A DNA stretch of 64,000 nucleotides from the NCBI RefSeq assembly GCF_011397635.1, contig NC_064759.1, positions 18,748,428-18,812,427 on the forward strand. Direction: 5' to 3'. The position numbers and the translations under genes are program-made. The notes under the pieces were generated by a model that saw nothing but the letters and a program-made list of their open reading frames with translations, ran no database searches and had not been told where the DNA came from. Each line of letters opens with the position of its first letter. The first letter of the stretch is position 1. Source of the stretch: Epinephelus fuscoguttatus (taxonomy: Eukaryota; Chordata; Actinopteri; Perciformes; Serranidae). This document shows positions 23,336 through 34,789 of the stretch, one piece after another.

Positions 23336-24820
23336 TTTGTTGGTCTCGAACAGTGGTCTGCAGCTTGGCAGGCGTCTCACCTCTGTTACACGCCATCCAT
23401 CATCTCCTCCACCTCCCAATGACAAAGCCAGCTCATGAACCACTCCACTACTCCAGTGTTAATATGAGACATATGAAACATGCAAATGTAACCTGTCTGT
23501 TGGTTTGCAGAAATGTACAATGCCAATATTTTCTTTTAGTGGCTGGGCTGGTATGACATGACCTGAGATGAGATTTTCTGACCGTCTGAATGCAGATAAC
23601 AGATATACGTATTACACTTGAACAGAAGCACTGAATTTATGTGCCTACTGACACATAGAAATAAACCCTATAGATAGCTATAGGCTCAGATTTCACTTGA
23701 ACGCTCAGCTTTTCTTTGAAACCAAAAACTCTTGTACTATATAATCAATAGGCTAAGACACTGGAAAGAAATGCTACCCCATTTCACACTGGATTTGCTA
23801 ACAGGGAGACATATGATGCGGCGGTTTAGGCACAACAAACATCTCTTAAATAATCCTGTTTCCAGCACCTACCAGAGAAAAAGGCATGAACACTCTGCTA
23901 CTTAATACATGCAAATATACTATGGTTCCTAAATTTAAATGTGTTTCTGTTTTGTGTATTGAACGTCTGGGTTGCAGTCTCACTGTTGCAGTATGTAGTT
24001 TCCATGTAATATACAACATGTCTGGCAAAAATATTTTTGACAGAGTGACACTGTTTCAGTTCCTCTGAGCTCTCCAGCTTTTTTTTCAGGACATGAACAA
24101 CATCCAAAACCACAACTTGAGAATATATAGAGTATTCAAAATAGGATTTGCATTGCCTGGAAACTTTGCTTCTGAAATACTGAACAAAGGGCTCAGTGTC
24201 CGTTAGGCAACAGCCACCTGTTGATGTACATATGCTGCAGACAGTACGTAGCAGGACAGTGACCTGTTTTTTTGGGTTCAGTGGCAAAGACATGAGACAG
24301 TACAAGGTTAAACGTACAACTTTCAATCCAAATTTTAATGTTAACACCCATATCATTTTACATGCAGCAGCAAAATTAGGAAATCCAAGAGAATTAGATT
24401 TAAGTTTTTGATTTGATTTACACTTTTTTAAGATCAGAATATTAAATCTAAGTTTGTCTTGTATCCTAAGATGTACACTGTTTCATATAAATAGCCTACA
24501 CATAAATACAAGACACAACATTCAACCAAGCAACAAAACCCTATTATAAGTAGATACAGTCCAGACAATTGAATCACTCCTTATTAGACCCAGATAGTTT
24601 GACAGACTGAAGAACAAAATAGTTCATTAACCTGTTCAATCAAGTCGAGCATATCATAATGCTATCTTAATATCTGGACATCAGACACACATCAGCAGAC
24701 ACTTCTTAACTAGTGATGCTCTGCCAGGCATCAGCCAAAAGCTAATGGAGGTACAGATACAAATGTCAGGCTAAATTTTAGGCACTTTTATATAAAATGA
24801 TACAAGACATCTAGACTATT
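23336..24820. other. Intergenic DNA with one unexplained minus-strand reading frame
   Basis: The only notable feature is a 152-codon minus-strand frame at 23898-24356. It has no recognised domain, no clear splice sites and no homologous copy here. It is probably chance, but is reported as a finding because the composition is protein-like. Confidence 0.25.
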
Positions 24821-24823
24821 TTT

Positions 24824-25107
24824 AGTCCAGTGCATAGGATTTTATTGGCATCTAGTGGTGAGGTTGCAGAAATAAATCTGCTTCCCTGTGGCAAGCATGG
24901 ACAAGAACTGTATGCATCTGTCTAGAGCCAGTGTTTGATACGTCTGGTCTGGGCTACTGTACTGTAATGAAAGAGGACATATTTAAATGGCTCATTCTCC
25001 AAAAACACAATGATTCTTGTTTTCAGGTGATTATACACTACAGAAAACATAAATATTATATACAATTTCTGTGAATAGATGTCCCTAAATCCTACACACT
25101 AGAGCTT
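24824..25107. mobile_element. MITE-like element (GTCCAGTGCATAGGATTT ends)
   Basis: The left end GTCCAGTGCATAGGATTT and right end AAATCCTACACACTAG are imperfect inverted repeats. Internal GGCATCTAGTGGTGAGG recurs in the related element at 51866. Confidence 0.55.
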
Positions 25108-26280
25108 TAATATTAGATTGTCCTAGATTTTACAACAAGAAAAAACATATTAGGTAATGTAATGCAAATACACTGTTAAAGAAATCAAGGGAACACTTAA
25201 GTTTAACTGACTTGGTGTTATACTGTGATGATTAAGTGTTCCCTTAATTTTTTTGTAGTTAATTACAATAAACAAAACAGTAACAGCTTTAAGTAAATGT
25301 TGAATATTTACCATTTTGCTCAATTATATATTTGTTTAACTATTATTAGTTGTCTTATTTCTATTGTATTTTATTTACCCATCATTGGACAGCAAGTGTC
25401 GCTGTCCGCTTACTTTATATCTGTTATCTTTTGTTCTTCATGTATAACTATGTCCACACACCTCCAGGAGGGGTCATTGTGGAAAAAAAGTCTAAAGTCT
25501 AAAGTTCCTTTGGTTTTATTATTTTACTAAGTGTGAAAAAACATTCATAAAGTGGGAACAAGCAAATACAAATTGTGTGTAAAGTATGTTGTAAATTTTA
25601 TGGGACCTCGTAAAAAAAAAAAAAAGTTTTGGGCCTTATATTTGTTTGTTACCTCTTCAGCTCCTACAAGTGAATCAAAAGACAGACAGAACAGATGGAT
25701 GCTGACACTGAATCCTTCGTCCACAAACAGGGGGAACAGTTGCACTGCATGTGGAGGCTTATTCACATTGTTTATAGATAAGGCTCAGCAGCCCAAATTA
25801 AGCAGCCTGGATGCAACTGGACTGTGTAACTGCATGACTAAGAGGATTAGACAAGATTTACCTACCCAGCAGTCGTCAGCAGCACTGTTCACACAGGCTC
25901 GGTGCATAGCAACAGGTCAGTGAGCCCTGTGCGCCACATTAGCATTCACCGGCATGGACTAGGACAGAGACCCATTGAGCAGAAATGGGAGCTACCGTTT
26001 TCTTATGACCCCACATGGGATTGTTTCCTCCCATCCTACAGTTGAGCTTCTGGCAAAGGTCAGTGTCTGGCTCTGTGTGTACATTTTCCCTAAGTGTGTT
26101 TCCATCCATGTTTTTTCATTTGTTTGTTTATAGGACATAGCGTGGCAGCATCCAACTAAAGATAGCCTACTTTTTTTTAGCAGCCTACACCTGATCCTTT
26201 GGATTCATTACACCACAGTTCAGTAAAACTGCATCATCAATATACAGAGATCCAACATAATTTCAGCCAAATTACTTCAT
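25108..26280. other. Intergenic DNA; no gene recognised
   Basis: Contains a short A-tract (25611-25624) and a plus-strand frame (25552-25923) that lacks recognisable domains and a clear initiation context. Treated as non-coding. Confidence 0.35.
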
Positions 26281-27470
26281 CCCTTTATGCAATTAATAAG
26301 TCATTCTTTCCTGTGGGCTGGTAAAAACACATATGTAAATCGGACAAAACTTTATGCCGCCATACCAAATGGAGGCCTCTGGTATCATTATGCTTTCTGT
26401 CTCAAACTATTGTCTGAATTATATACGTCAGCTGAGCAAACTCCTGTCTGCGTGTCTGTAGAGAAAGACCTCACATACTCTCATCCTGTCCAGGCCTTTA
26501 TTGCTAAAACTGGTGGCGAAATCCGTCACAATAATCCAGTCCTCACCTTCTCACAGGAGACGTGAAGAACCTCACACAAGATCATGGGCTCAAATCCCAA
26601 TTGTACACATAAAACATCACTGTGGCATAGTACAACCCTTAAAATATGCACACACGCACGGAAAAAAAAATTAACTGGTCTGGATGGGTGAAATTGGGAA
26701 TCGTGTATATTGGGGACTTATTTAACGGAGACCAAATTTTGTCTTTTGAACAATTAACGGAAAAGTACAAACTCCCAAGTAAGGAGTTTTGGAAGTACTT
26801 TCAGCTACAGAGTTGTATTTTGGCATGCTTTAGACAACTGCCACTAATACCAGGAACCGAAATACAGGGTAGATTGTAACAGGATTGGCACTTAAAATGA
26901 AAAGCATCATGTTTTTATAACCTCTTGAGGGGCTCTCAGCCACCCAGTTTTGAAGGTCTAAAGAGATGCTGGGAGAGGGATATTGGGGAAGAGATAACAA
27001 GTGGAATATGGGGGGAAATTATTGGATCGTGGCTTAAAGTATCAAGAGAAATGTAGAATCAACAGGATTTATTGGACCCCAAGTAAAATGACACGGTTAG
27101 GACTTAGAAACTCTGACTTGTGCTGGAGATGTGACACCACTTGTGGCACCCTCTTACATATGCTGTACTCATGCCCCATGATAGATCTTCTGTGGTCTAA
27201 GGTTATTGCCTTCATCAATACAGTGATGTCCCCTGCACTCGTACAGACACCAATGGTTTGTCTATCAGATGTGTTGCTGAAAGGAAGTGGGCTTAACACT
27301 TATTACCAGATGCAGAATAGTGCTGCGACATTGGAAAACTAAAGGAGATATATCAGTGGAGGAGTGGTTTGACAAATAGGCAAGACATCTACATGAAAAT
27401 ATGGGGCCCTTATATTGCTGTAACCTGATGTACTGATGAGTTGCACCCTTTGTTACAATCTTAGGTGTCA
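26281..27470 (+). pseudogene. 5'-truncated, decayed L1-type retrotransposon ORF2 (C-terminal part)
   Basis: Three broken frames read in order like the C-terminal region of L1 ORF2: LISHSFLWAGKNTYVNRTKL...GGLWYHYAFCLKLL; then FEQLTEKYKLPSKEFWKYFQLQ; then YWTPSKMTRLGLRNSDLCWRC and GTLLHMLYSCPMIDLLW. The last holds the C-x2-C and H...C motif of the ORF2 tail. Stops and frameshifts separate the parts, so no active protein is made. Confidence 0.75.
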
Positions 27471-27707
27471 GCTATAATATAAAATAAAATTTGATATTGT
27501 ACTATGTAAAATATGTATCATGCACGTATATATTTTTGTGTGTATCACGTATCCAAATATTTATGTACACAGTGCTATGTCTCAGTTGTTTTCCCTCTGT
27601 CCTTGTTTGGTTTGTCCTGTCTTGTTGTAGTTTGTTGTGATTTTTCGACGTGTGGTGTATCTTCTTGGTTGAATTTTTTTATTATTATTATTATTATCTT
27701 TCCTCAG
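27471..27707. other. Upstream of the CAP-Gly exon; (ATT)n tract before the acceptor
   Basis: AT-rich with an ATT microsatellite at 27679-27697 leading into a CTTTCCTCAG acceptor at 27707. No promoter elements identified, and any earlier 5' exon was not found. Confidence 0.3.
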
Positions 27708-27733
27708 TCAGAATACCACAATGTGAGGTGAAC

Positions 27734-28583
27734 ATGCTTCAACATGACGTCATATATCCTGTGGACGGCATTTACATGGACATTCAAGGGGATACTGTGC
27801 ACCTGCAGGTTCCTTTGGGTGAGTGTGTGCTCTGTGAAATGTGTCATTTGTATTTTCACACGGACAACTCGTCAGTAACACATTTAGATTTTTATGGTGG
27901 CTGTAAACCGTGTTTATCTGGCTTTCAGATATGCCCGTACAATGCAATCAAATTCTTGCCAAGGGAACGGCACGTAACGGAGGACACAAGCCGACAGCTG
28001 AAACAACTTGTGGGTGAGGATCTCATAAAATCACAGATAAAAACTGCTGGATAAAATGTTTACTTTTAATTGAAAATACTTTTTTTTTTAGCTGGGTTAA
28101 ATCGATTCAGAGATGCTGGTGTGTTCAAGCTTCACAAGCCTTAAATATGCATTAGTGCTTTTTGTTCTATTTGGGGAGATTATAAAAGATGTTATTCCCC
28201 TCAAAATGCCTTTTTATGATGGAATAAAGTCTATTTATCATATTGATCAGGGTTAATTGTAAACAACAAGCTGTATTGCCTTATCTAGTTTATGAAGCCA
28301 AAGGTCTGTCTGCATCCTACTGTGAGTCTATTCTACACCTTCTAAGAATGTGTGTAAGGCGAGATATGATGTGATGACCGTATTTGACTTTATTTGTCAG
28401 GTTCTGAAAGTAAAGCGATACCAGCCATACCAGGAAGTCCCGACCGTACAACTGCCCTTCATAAAAGACTAACCAAAACTGAGAAAGAGATACTGTCACT
28501 GAAGACCAGGGTCGCCTGTGAGAGAGCATCGTGGGAAAGGAGGTTTGGAGAGCTGCAAAGAAAACAGGAAGAGCTATGTAATC

Positions 28584-28649
<66 letters not shown>

Positions 28650-31173
28650 CTGCGTGCGTGCGTGTGTGTGTGTGTTTGAATGGACTTCAGCAGTAGTGGA
28701 AGTAGTATTCAAATCATTAACCGTAAAAGTAAAAGCAGTATTACCACAGCATAAAAACATATTCTATTAAAGGGAAAATACCTGCTGCCCACCATAGACC
28801 CTATTTTCACATGTTGTGTGCCTAAGTGACTAATGGAGACAGCAGTTTTTGGAAATGGTCCAGTGTTGAGCGAGACTGCTGCACCTGGCAGGGGCCACAC
28901 AGGCTGCAATGTAACCAACTGGGGCATTTGTGCACTGTCAACTTATGTCCATAAGAAGTGCTTGTTCTTGCCACTGACAGGCTCAGATTATTATTCTAAG
29001 TATCTGACAATATTATGAAAATTATTTTGTTAACAAGAAACAGCCCCGAAATCGCTATCTCCAAAGCAACAGGTACAATTTTTAGGTACTTGCACAGAAA
29101 CTGAGCATAGTGTTAGTTCAGGCAGGACACGATCTCATTAAGGGCGCCCTATTTAAACTGCTCTGGCCTGCCTACTGTTGCTGCTTCCTATGCAAGCTGC
29201 TTTGCAACCCACCTCTACCCCAGCTCCTCCTTTTCATGTTGTGTCTGACTTATCAGTGTGATCTCTGTTTGTCATTAATGCTGGCTCTGTTCTGTTCCTG
29301 GGGGGTCTTTGCTGCTGCTCTCCCTGCCTTAGGCTTTCCATGTAGGTGCATGAAAGGGCAGGGAGGTTTGCTCTCTCTGCCCAAGGCTTTCCTCATTTGC
29401 ACATGGAAGGGCAGAGAGGTATGCTCTTGCTTCCTTAGGCTTTCCATGTAGGCGCATGGAACAGGCTTTCTGCGTAGGCCAGAGGAAAAGCAGAGAGGCC
29501 CCAGAATAGAGCCATACCGCCAAATATAATACTGCAAATGAAAATAAAGTTTTCGGTCATGATAATTTGTCTCTATCTGCATAGTTGGCCTCTCAGGCTG
29601 GAGTGTTGGTGAACGTGGGTGGTGGTGATGAGCAGGGAGAGGCAGGTGTGGACAATGGAGAAGCATATGAGGAGTGTTCAGGTAAATGACAAAAACACAC
29701 TGAGTCTATTCATAAGTTTTTATGCGTGCTTTTGAATTCAGTAATGTCGACTGCTGCTCTCTAATGATCAGGTGGTCTCTCCATAGTGATGTATCAACAC
29801 AGAGAGTCTGAGGTGTCATCAAGAAGCGACACTTATGCAAGCAGTTTGAGCTCGAGACCTTCCTCCTCCTCCTCATCTTCAGCCACCAGGTACTACCTTA
29901 AAAGCAGTAGCTGATAACTTTTATAGCAATAACTTTGTCATATTTGCTGAAACTATCACTACATGTCCACACAGCAGTATATAGGACAGATAATCAGTGA
30001 AAAAAAAATCATATCCCTCCTCCGCCTCTTAGTTGTCTCTCTAATGGTATTTACTAGAATCCATATCCCGTGTTAGATTATGTTTTTACTCTTCAGTTTT
30101 TGTACAGACTAAACAAAGGAGATATCGTGCAAATTAGTGAGCTTTACAGCCACTGGTAGGTGGATTTGGCAACCTCTAGACAGAGGCTAGCTTTTACCTG
30201 GTCTTTGCTTTCAAGTCTTTATGCTAAGCTAAGCTAACTAACAGCTGGAAGTAGCTTCATATTTGCTGTACATAAGTGAAAGTGGTATCAATGTTTTAAC
30301 GTAACTCTCTGCCAGAAAGTGAATAAGTGTATTTCTCAAAAGGTGAAACTAGGATTGCATGGTCAACAGATTTAGTGAACATTTTTTAAATCTTATTTCA
30401 CTTCGCTACTTATTTTCAGAGGGTCTCTGGCCATATGAGTTGTCAGGACATGGTTCTCATCATGGAGTTGGCTGAGCTAGCAGCTAGCAGCTAACAGTGC
30501 TAACTACATAAACAGTGCTAAACAATGGCAACAGTGCTGACAGAGCTAATGGTGTTAACTTGGGGGAGCCATAGGGTGGGTGCTACACCACAATCACAAT
30601 GCCGTCCCGATATCAGCAGTAACCACGACATGAGCGCAGTGCTAAGCGGAAGTGATGAGCTAGCCAGTGGGTGTAATGATCTAGTACAAAACACCTATGA
30701 ACAGCTTATCAATGCAAATCTCTACTTAGGACGTCAGGGGGTCAAACACGTGAAGGCAGTCAGTGAAGGCAGAAAAGTCGGTTCAGGGAGCTCACACAAA
30801 AAGCAAAGTCCCTAATTCCAAGCACAGTGAAAAACCAAGGAATCAAACATGAGGAAAAGGCTGGAGCGCATAAACGCACAAGGGCGACAATGACAATCTG
30901 GCAACTGAACTGGGCTTTGAATACACAAGAGTTTATTTCTAACTACACGCAGGTGAACTGAACAAGACACAGGTGAAACACATGAGGTAATTAACAGAGG
31001 CGGGAAAACTCAGGAAGTAAAAGAAATACTAAACACAATGAGAACACATTTCAAAATAAAACAGGAAGTGAACACAAACACATGAGCATAAACTTGACAG
31101 AATATCAGTGGGATACAAACATGCGCTAACATGCCAGCTCACCACAAGGCAACCACAGAGAAGCTTGATTTAC

Positions 31174-31223
<50 letters not shown>

Positions 31224-32289
31224 GTAGTGTGACTTCATTCCCAGCTCAGGACTCTTTATCTTTACACAGCAAATAATAGTTTGCTGCTTTATTAATGCTC
31301 TGAATGTTGCATACAGAACCTTTAATAAAGAAAAAACCCTCCATATATGATATAATCTGAATTGATCATCTCTGTCTTTGTTGTATCACTGACTGAACCC
31401 TCACTTACGCCAGTGTGAGATCATGGAGGATGTCCAAAGGACCTCATCGAGTTTTTGTACCTCACTCCCCCATGGACCTGGAGCTGGGTCACCGGGTCAG
31501 GATTATGCTGCCGTCTGGACGGATCAGCACAGGAACGATTCGTTTCCTGGGCCACCTGCAGGGGGAGGCAGATCTCCACCTTGGGGTGGAGCTGCAGACA
31601 CCTGACCACGGATTGCATGACGGCAGCCACAGGGGACACAGCTACTTTGAATGGTAACTGATCTCATTTTCTTACCATGTGAACACAAGCCAACATGCAG
31701 TGTCTAAATGTATAAAGGGTGTGTAACCTAACATTCAGGGCTGCGCTGGGATTTACTGTGTACTCAGATATCACACTGCAGATTTACACAGTACGTTTAC
31801 ATGAACCTGTAATGTTCTGGCAGGATCATCTGTTATAAAGCCTGGGTTACATAGTGTCACATTAAAGTGTCCCTGTGAATGAAGGCATCACACACTCGCT
31901 CCTTAGGTATTTAACAGCCTCCAGACACACTTGAGTAAATCCTGTGCACTTAGTGGTTGAGCTGAATATGCAAATCTCCTGCTGTGGTAAACGTGTCAGC
32001 CTCAAATTACAGCATTTAAGAGGTGAGATGTGAACTTAAAATGCAAGGTGTGAACTCTCTTGCCTGCAGCAATGACAAATTTGACATAGCGGGACTTAAC
32101 CTGGTGGTGAAGTACAACAAGCATACAAACTGCTCAAGGCTATCCTGCACATGGATAAAGTAAATAAACACTTTTTAAATGAATTTCCAACACCATTAAT
32201 ATTTTGTTATTTCTGTTTCTGTCCTTTGTAGCAAGCCTGGCTATGGTGCCTTTGTACCATTCCACAAACTACTCATGGCCTGGGAATGA
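27734..32289 (+). CDS. CAP-Gly domain protein with Cys-rich N-terminus and coiled coil
   Basis: Exons 27734-28013, 28401-28585, 29585-29681, 29772-29889, 31414-31653 and 32232-32289 join in phase to 325 codons plus stop. An in-frame optional exon (32070-32159) would make 355. Residues 30-67 carry CxxCxxC-H-x3-H and CxxC-x6-C, a possible metal-binding segment. Residues about 110-155 are a Lys/Glu/Leu-rich coiled coil, followed by an acidic/Gly linker and a Ser-rich stretch. Residues about 250-321 form a CAP-Gly domain: LGHRVRI, then G-x3-GTIRFLG, LGVEL, DG, YFEC and PGYGAFVP. CAP-Gly domains bind C-terminal EEY/F tails of tubulin and EB proteins, so a microtubule or plus-end role is likely. 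This architecture is not one I can name. The ATG at 27734 is the first in the exon; an upstream 5' exon may exist. A possible poly(A) signal AATAAA is at 32411. Confidence 0.8.
28586..28674 (+). repeat. (GT)n/(GTGC)n microsatellite beginning at a splice donor
   Basis: About 89 bp of GT repeats grading into GTGC units start at the first intron base after CAG (exon end 28585) of the CAP-Gly gene, so the donor GT is the first repeat unit. Confidence 0.95.
29275..29575. repeat. Dispersed repeat family B, copy 2 (uninterrupted)
   Basis: Full comparator for 9990-10790. It contains the intact CCCTGCCTTAGGCTTTCC junction into which the Harbinger element inserted in the other copy. It lies in a CAP-Gly gene intron, about 10 bp before exon 29585. 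Confidence 0.85.
29930..31220. repeat. Intron filled with dispersed repeats and an (AC)n tract
   Basis: In order: family C copy 2 (29936-30060), an AGCTAGCAGCTAACAGTGCTAAC-rich block (30460-30560), a TGGCAACTGAACTGGGC...AGGTGAAACACATGAGG...GGCGGGAAAACTC repeat (30800-31110), and an (AC)n microsatellite (31174-31220). Open frames here, such as 30525-30815, are not supported as exons. Confidence 0.5.
32070..32159 (+). other. Optional 90-bp cassette exon inside the CAP-Gly domain
   Basis: A strong acceptor (CTCTCTTGCCTGCAG) precedes an open 90-bp segment ending at an AAA/GTAAAT-type donor. Entry and exit phases are both 2, so inclusion or skipping keeps the frame. Skipping gives the canonical YFECKPGYG join. 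Inclusion inserts 30 residues (starting NDKFDIAGLNLVVKYNKH) within the last strands of the CAP-Gly fold. Confidence 0.5.
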
Positions 32290-32714
32290 CAGGAAAACAG
32301 ACTGCTGATCCCATCTGGATGATTGGAAAGAGGGTAACAGTAGTTACATCCATGGATTTGTATCAAAGTATATACATAAAAGGGGTGTATTGTTTTTGTC
32401 TGTTATTCACAATAAAAATACCTTTTAATCAAATAGTTCCCTTGTGTGAGCTTCAGCAGACAGTTGCAGAAAGTAACTGCTGTATTTTTGTTGAGTTAGT
32501 TGTTGGGCCATGCTGCTCACATACAGTAACAAGCAATACAGCATGTCAGTCTCACAAACACAGGGTAAGGTTTGGCTAAAAAGAAAAAAAAACTTTAAGA
32601 ATGACAGCCATAGGTCTCAAAAACCTGTTGAACACTGTGATGAAAAAAATGTTTTTCTTGCCCTGAGCGAAATGCTCAAACATGCTCACAATGATAATAG
32701 CATGTTATAGCATA

Positions 32715-33620
32715 GCTGTAGATTTTTTTAGGGGAAGAGTGATGGGTGGGGGGTACATAGGAAACATCCTTAGTATTTAGAACATGTGCATTTGTCCCCT
32801 TCAATAAAAACATGAAGTAGCAGCGGACTTTTATTTTGACAAAATTAAAGACGATTACATCATAAATTGATTCACCAGAATGCAGGAATTCAGTGTTTGA
32901 TGCTCAGAAATTTATGACAGAGGACCTCTAAACTCCCCTTTTCATATGTATCCCCCACATTCCATCCATCCATCCATTTTCAACCGCTTATCCGAAACCG
33001 GGTCATGGGGGCAGCAGGCCGAGCAAAGCATTCCAGACGTCCCTTTCTCCAACTTTACTTTCCAGCTCCTCCTGGGGGACTCCAAGGTGTTCCCAGGCCA
33101 GACAAGATATGTAATCCCTCTAGTGTGTCCTGAGTCTGCCCCGGGGCCTCCTACCAGTAGGACATGACCAGAACACCTCTAATTGGAGGCGCCCAGGAGG
33201 CGTCCTGATCAGATGCCCGAACCACCTCTACTGACCCCTTTCAGTGTGAAAGAGCAACAGCTCTACTCTGAGCTCCTTACCCTTTCTCCAAGGCTGAGCC
33301 CATCCACCCATCTGAGGAAACTCATTTCGTCCACTTGCATCTGCGATCTCATTCGTCCAGTCACTACCCAGAGCTCATGACCATAGGTGAGGGTTGGGCG
33401 TGGATAGACCAGTAAATTGAAAGCTTTGCCTTCCAGCTCAGCTCCCTCTTCACCACGACGGTCTGGCTGTGCCAACCGCCGATCCATCTCACTCTTCATT
33501 CTACCCTCACTCATGAACAAGACCCTGAGATACTTGAACTCCCTTGCTTGGGGCAGTAACTCACTCCAAACTCACACAATGTTGAAACGAAGTTTATGCC
33601 CTTGTGTTATAGACCTTATA
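32715..33620. repeat. Dispersed repeat family E copy 1, split by a LINE fragment
   Basis: 32715-32957 matches 37972-38210 (GAACATGTGCAT, AGCxGxGGACTTTTATTTTGAC, GTTTGATGCTCA, AxACxCC). The similarity resumes after the LINE at about 33575 (CACAATGTTGAAACGAAGTTTATGCCC against ACAATGTTGAAACATAACCTTCGCCC). Confidence 0.75.
32958..33573 (-). pseudogene. Non-LTR retrotransposon 3' fragment (reverse-transcriptase C-terminal region)
   Basis: On the minus strand the frame reads LFMSEGRMKSEMDRRLAQ, then LTYGHELWVVTGRMRSQMQ, VDEMSFLRWVDGLSLGERVR. This is the well-known post-RT segment of a teleost LINE ORF2. Frames break downstream, and the 3' end is a short ATGG tandem tail (reverse of CATCCATCCATCC at 32962-32976). 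It is 5'-truncated. Confidence 0.8.
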
Positions 33621-34119
33621 TAGGCCTTTTTTGTATCCCTGCATTTTCATAGTTCTGTAAAGAAAACTAAATGCAACTGTTATTTTTTATTATTAAGATA
33701 TAAACTTAGAAAAATCCCATAAGATAAAGGGCACAAAGAAGACCTGAACACAAGCTATATTTACAGAGCGTTTGCTGAACAGTCTCGTCCTGCATTAGAG
33801 AAGTACACAAAACCCAAAGAGCTATTAGAACCATGGAAAAGCATCAGGGAAAATACAAAAAGGGAATTGTATACAAAGATCCTAAAAATATTCACTTGGA
33901 ATTATCTTGTCAAAATTTATCCAAAAGCTTGTTTTACACAAACCTCTTGCAGTCACTGGGTTCACTATTTGGGTTTATTGTACAGTTTGTTATCTGTTCT
34001 GTAATGTTTTTGCTTTGCATTGAATATAAAATGAAATATCCATGAATAATGTCACTTAGTCAGGGGTCATCAGTTCACCCAATGGTAGAAAAGGGTTACC
34101 TAAAGAAAACAAGGGTGGG

Positions 34120-34370
34120 AACCACTAGTTTAGCGCCTCTTGGTCATCAACCAAAGTAGTCAGGGAATTGAGGTGATTGCCATTCTTCTACTTGGGACCA
34201 TAAATGTGTTTACCAAAATTCACAGCAATCCATCCTGATGGTGGTGCTAAAGGAAAAGACAAAGGAACACCAAAGTCATGAGGAGTCATCCAATGGACAC
34301 CGTGTACAGTATGTCTTCACAAAATTCCATGGCAATCCATCAAATAGTTGTCGAGCTAAACTGTGTCATT
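34120..34370. repeat. Dispersed teleost repeat
   Basis: Blocks ACAGCAATCCATCCTGATGG and AAATTCCATGGCAATCCATC...AATAGTTGTCGAG are characteristic of a widespread fish interspersed repeat. No frame. Confidence 0.5.
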
Positions 34371-34789
34371 GAACAGAAACTCTGGAACAGCCATAAACTT
34401 TGTTCAATTGATGTCTGACACTTGAGCACACACACAAATGCACACACAGAGTGACCTTTCCCCTCAGACAGTGGAAACACAAAATGAGTTTCTGATTTGT
34501 TCAAGCTTGCAAAATGGGCTGCAGAGCAGGTCATTTCTAAGTTTGTAAAACCCTTGGGCTGTCCCAGATTTTTCATAAAAATGGTTGTCGAAGACACGTC
34601 TGTACGTGGGAGACATACTTGTGAAATTTAATAAGGGAATTGAGGAATCTTAGGCAATATGGGATGATGTAAGCATGAGTAAGTGCCAATACTAAATTCC
34701 TGATACACATTGGAGTCATGAGCTCAAGAGAAACTGGTACTGCACTACAAGGAAGACAACCATCATAACTAACATGTGACATTTCATTT

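Noticed and set aside
28394-28770. Frames with long Cys-Val runs
   Set aside because: Translation of the (GT)n tract beyond the splice donor at 28585; only the part before it is exon.
30525-30815. 96-codon frame inside the CAP-Gly gene intron
   Set aside because: Lies in dispersed-repeat sequence, with no acceptor/donor in phase with neighbouring exons.
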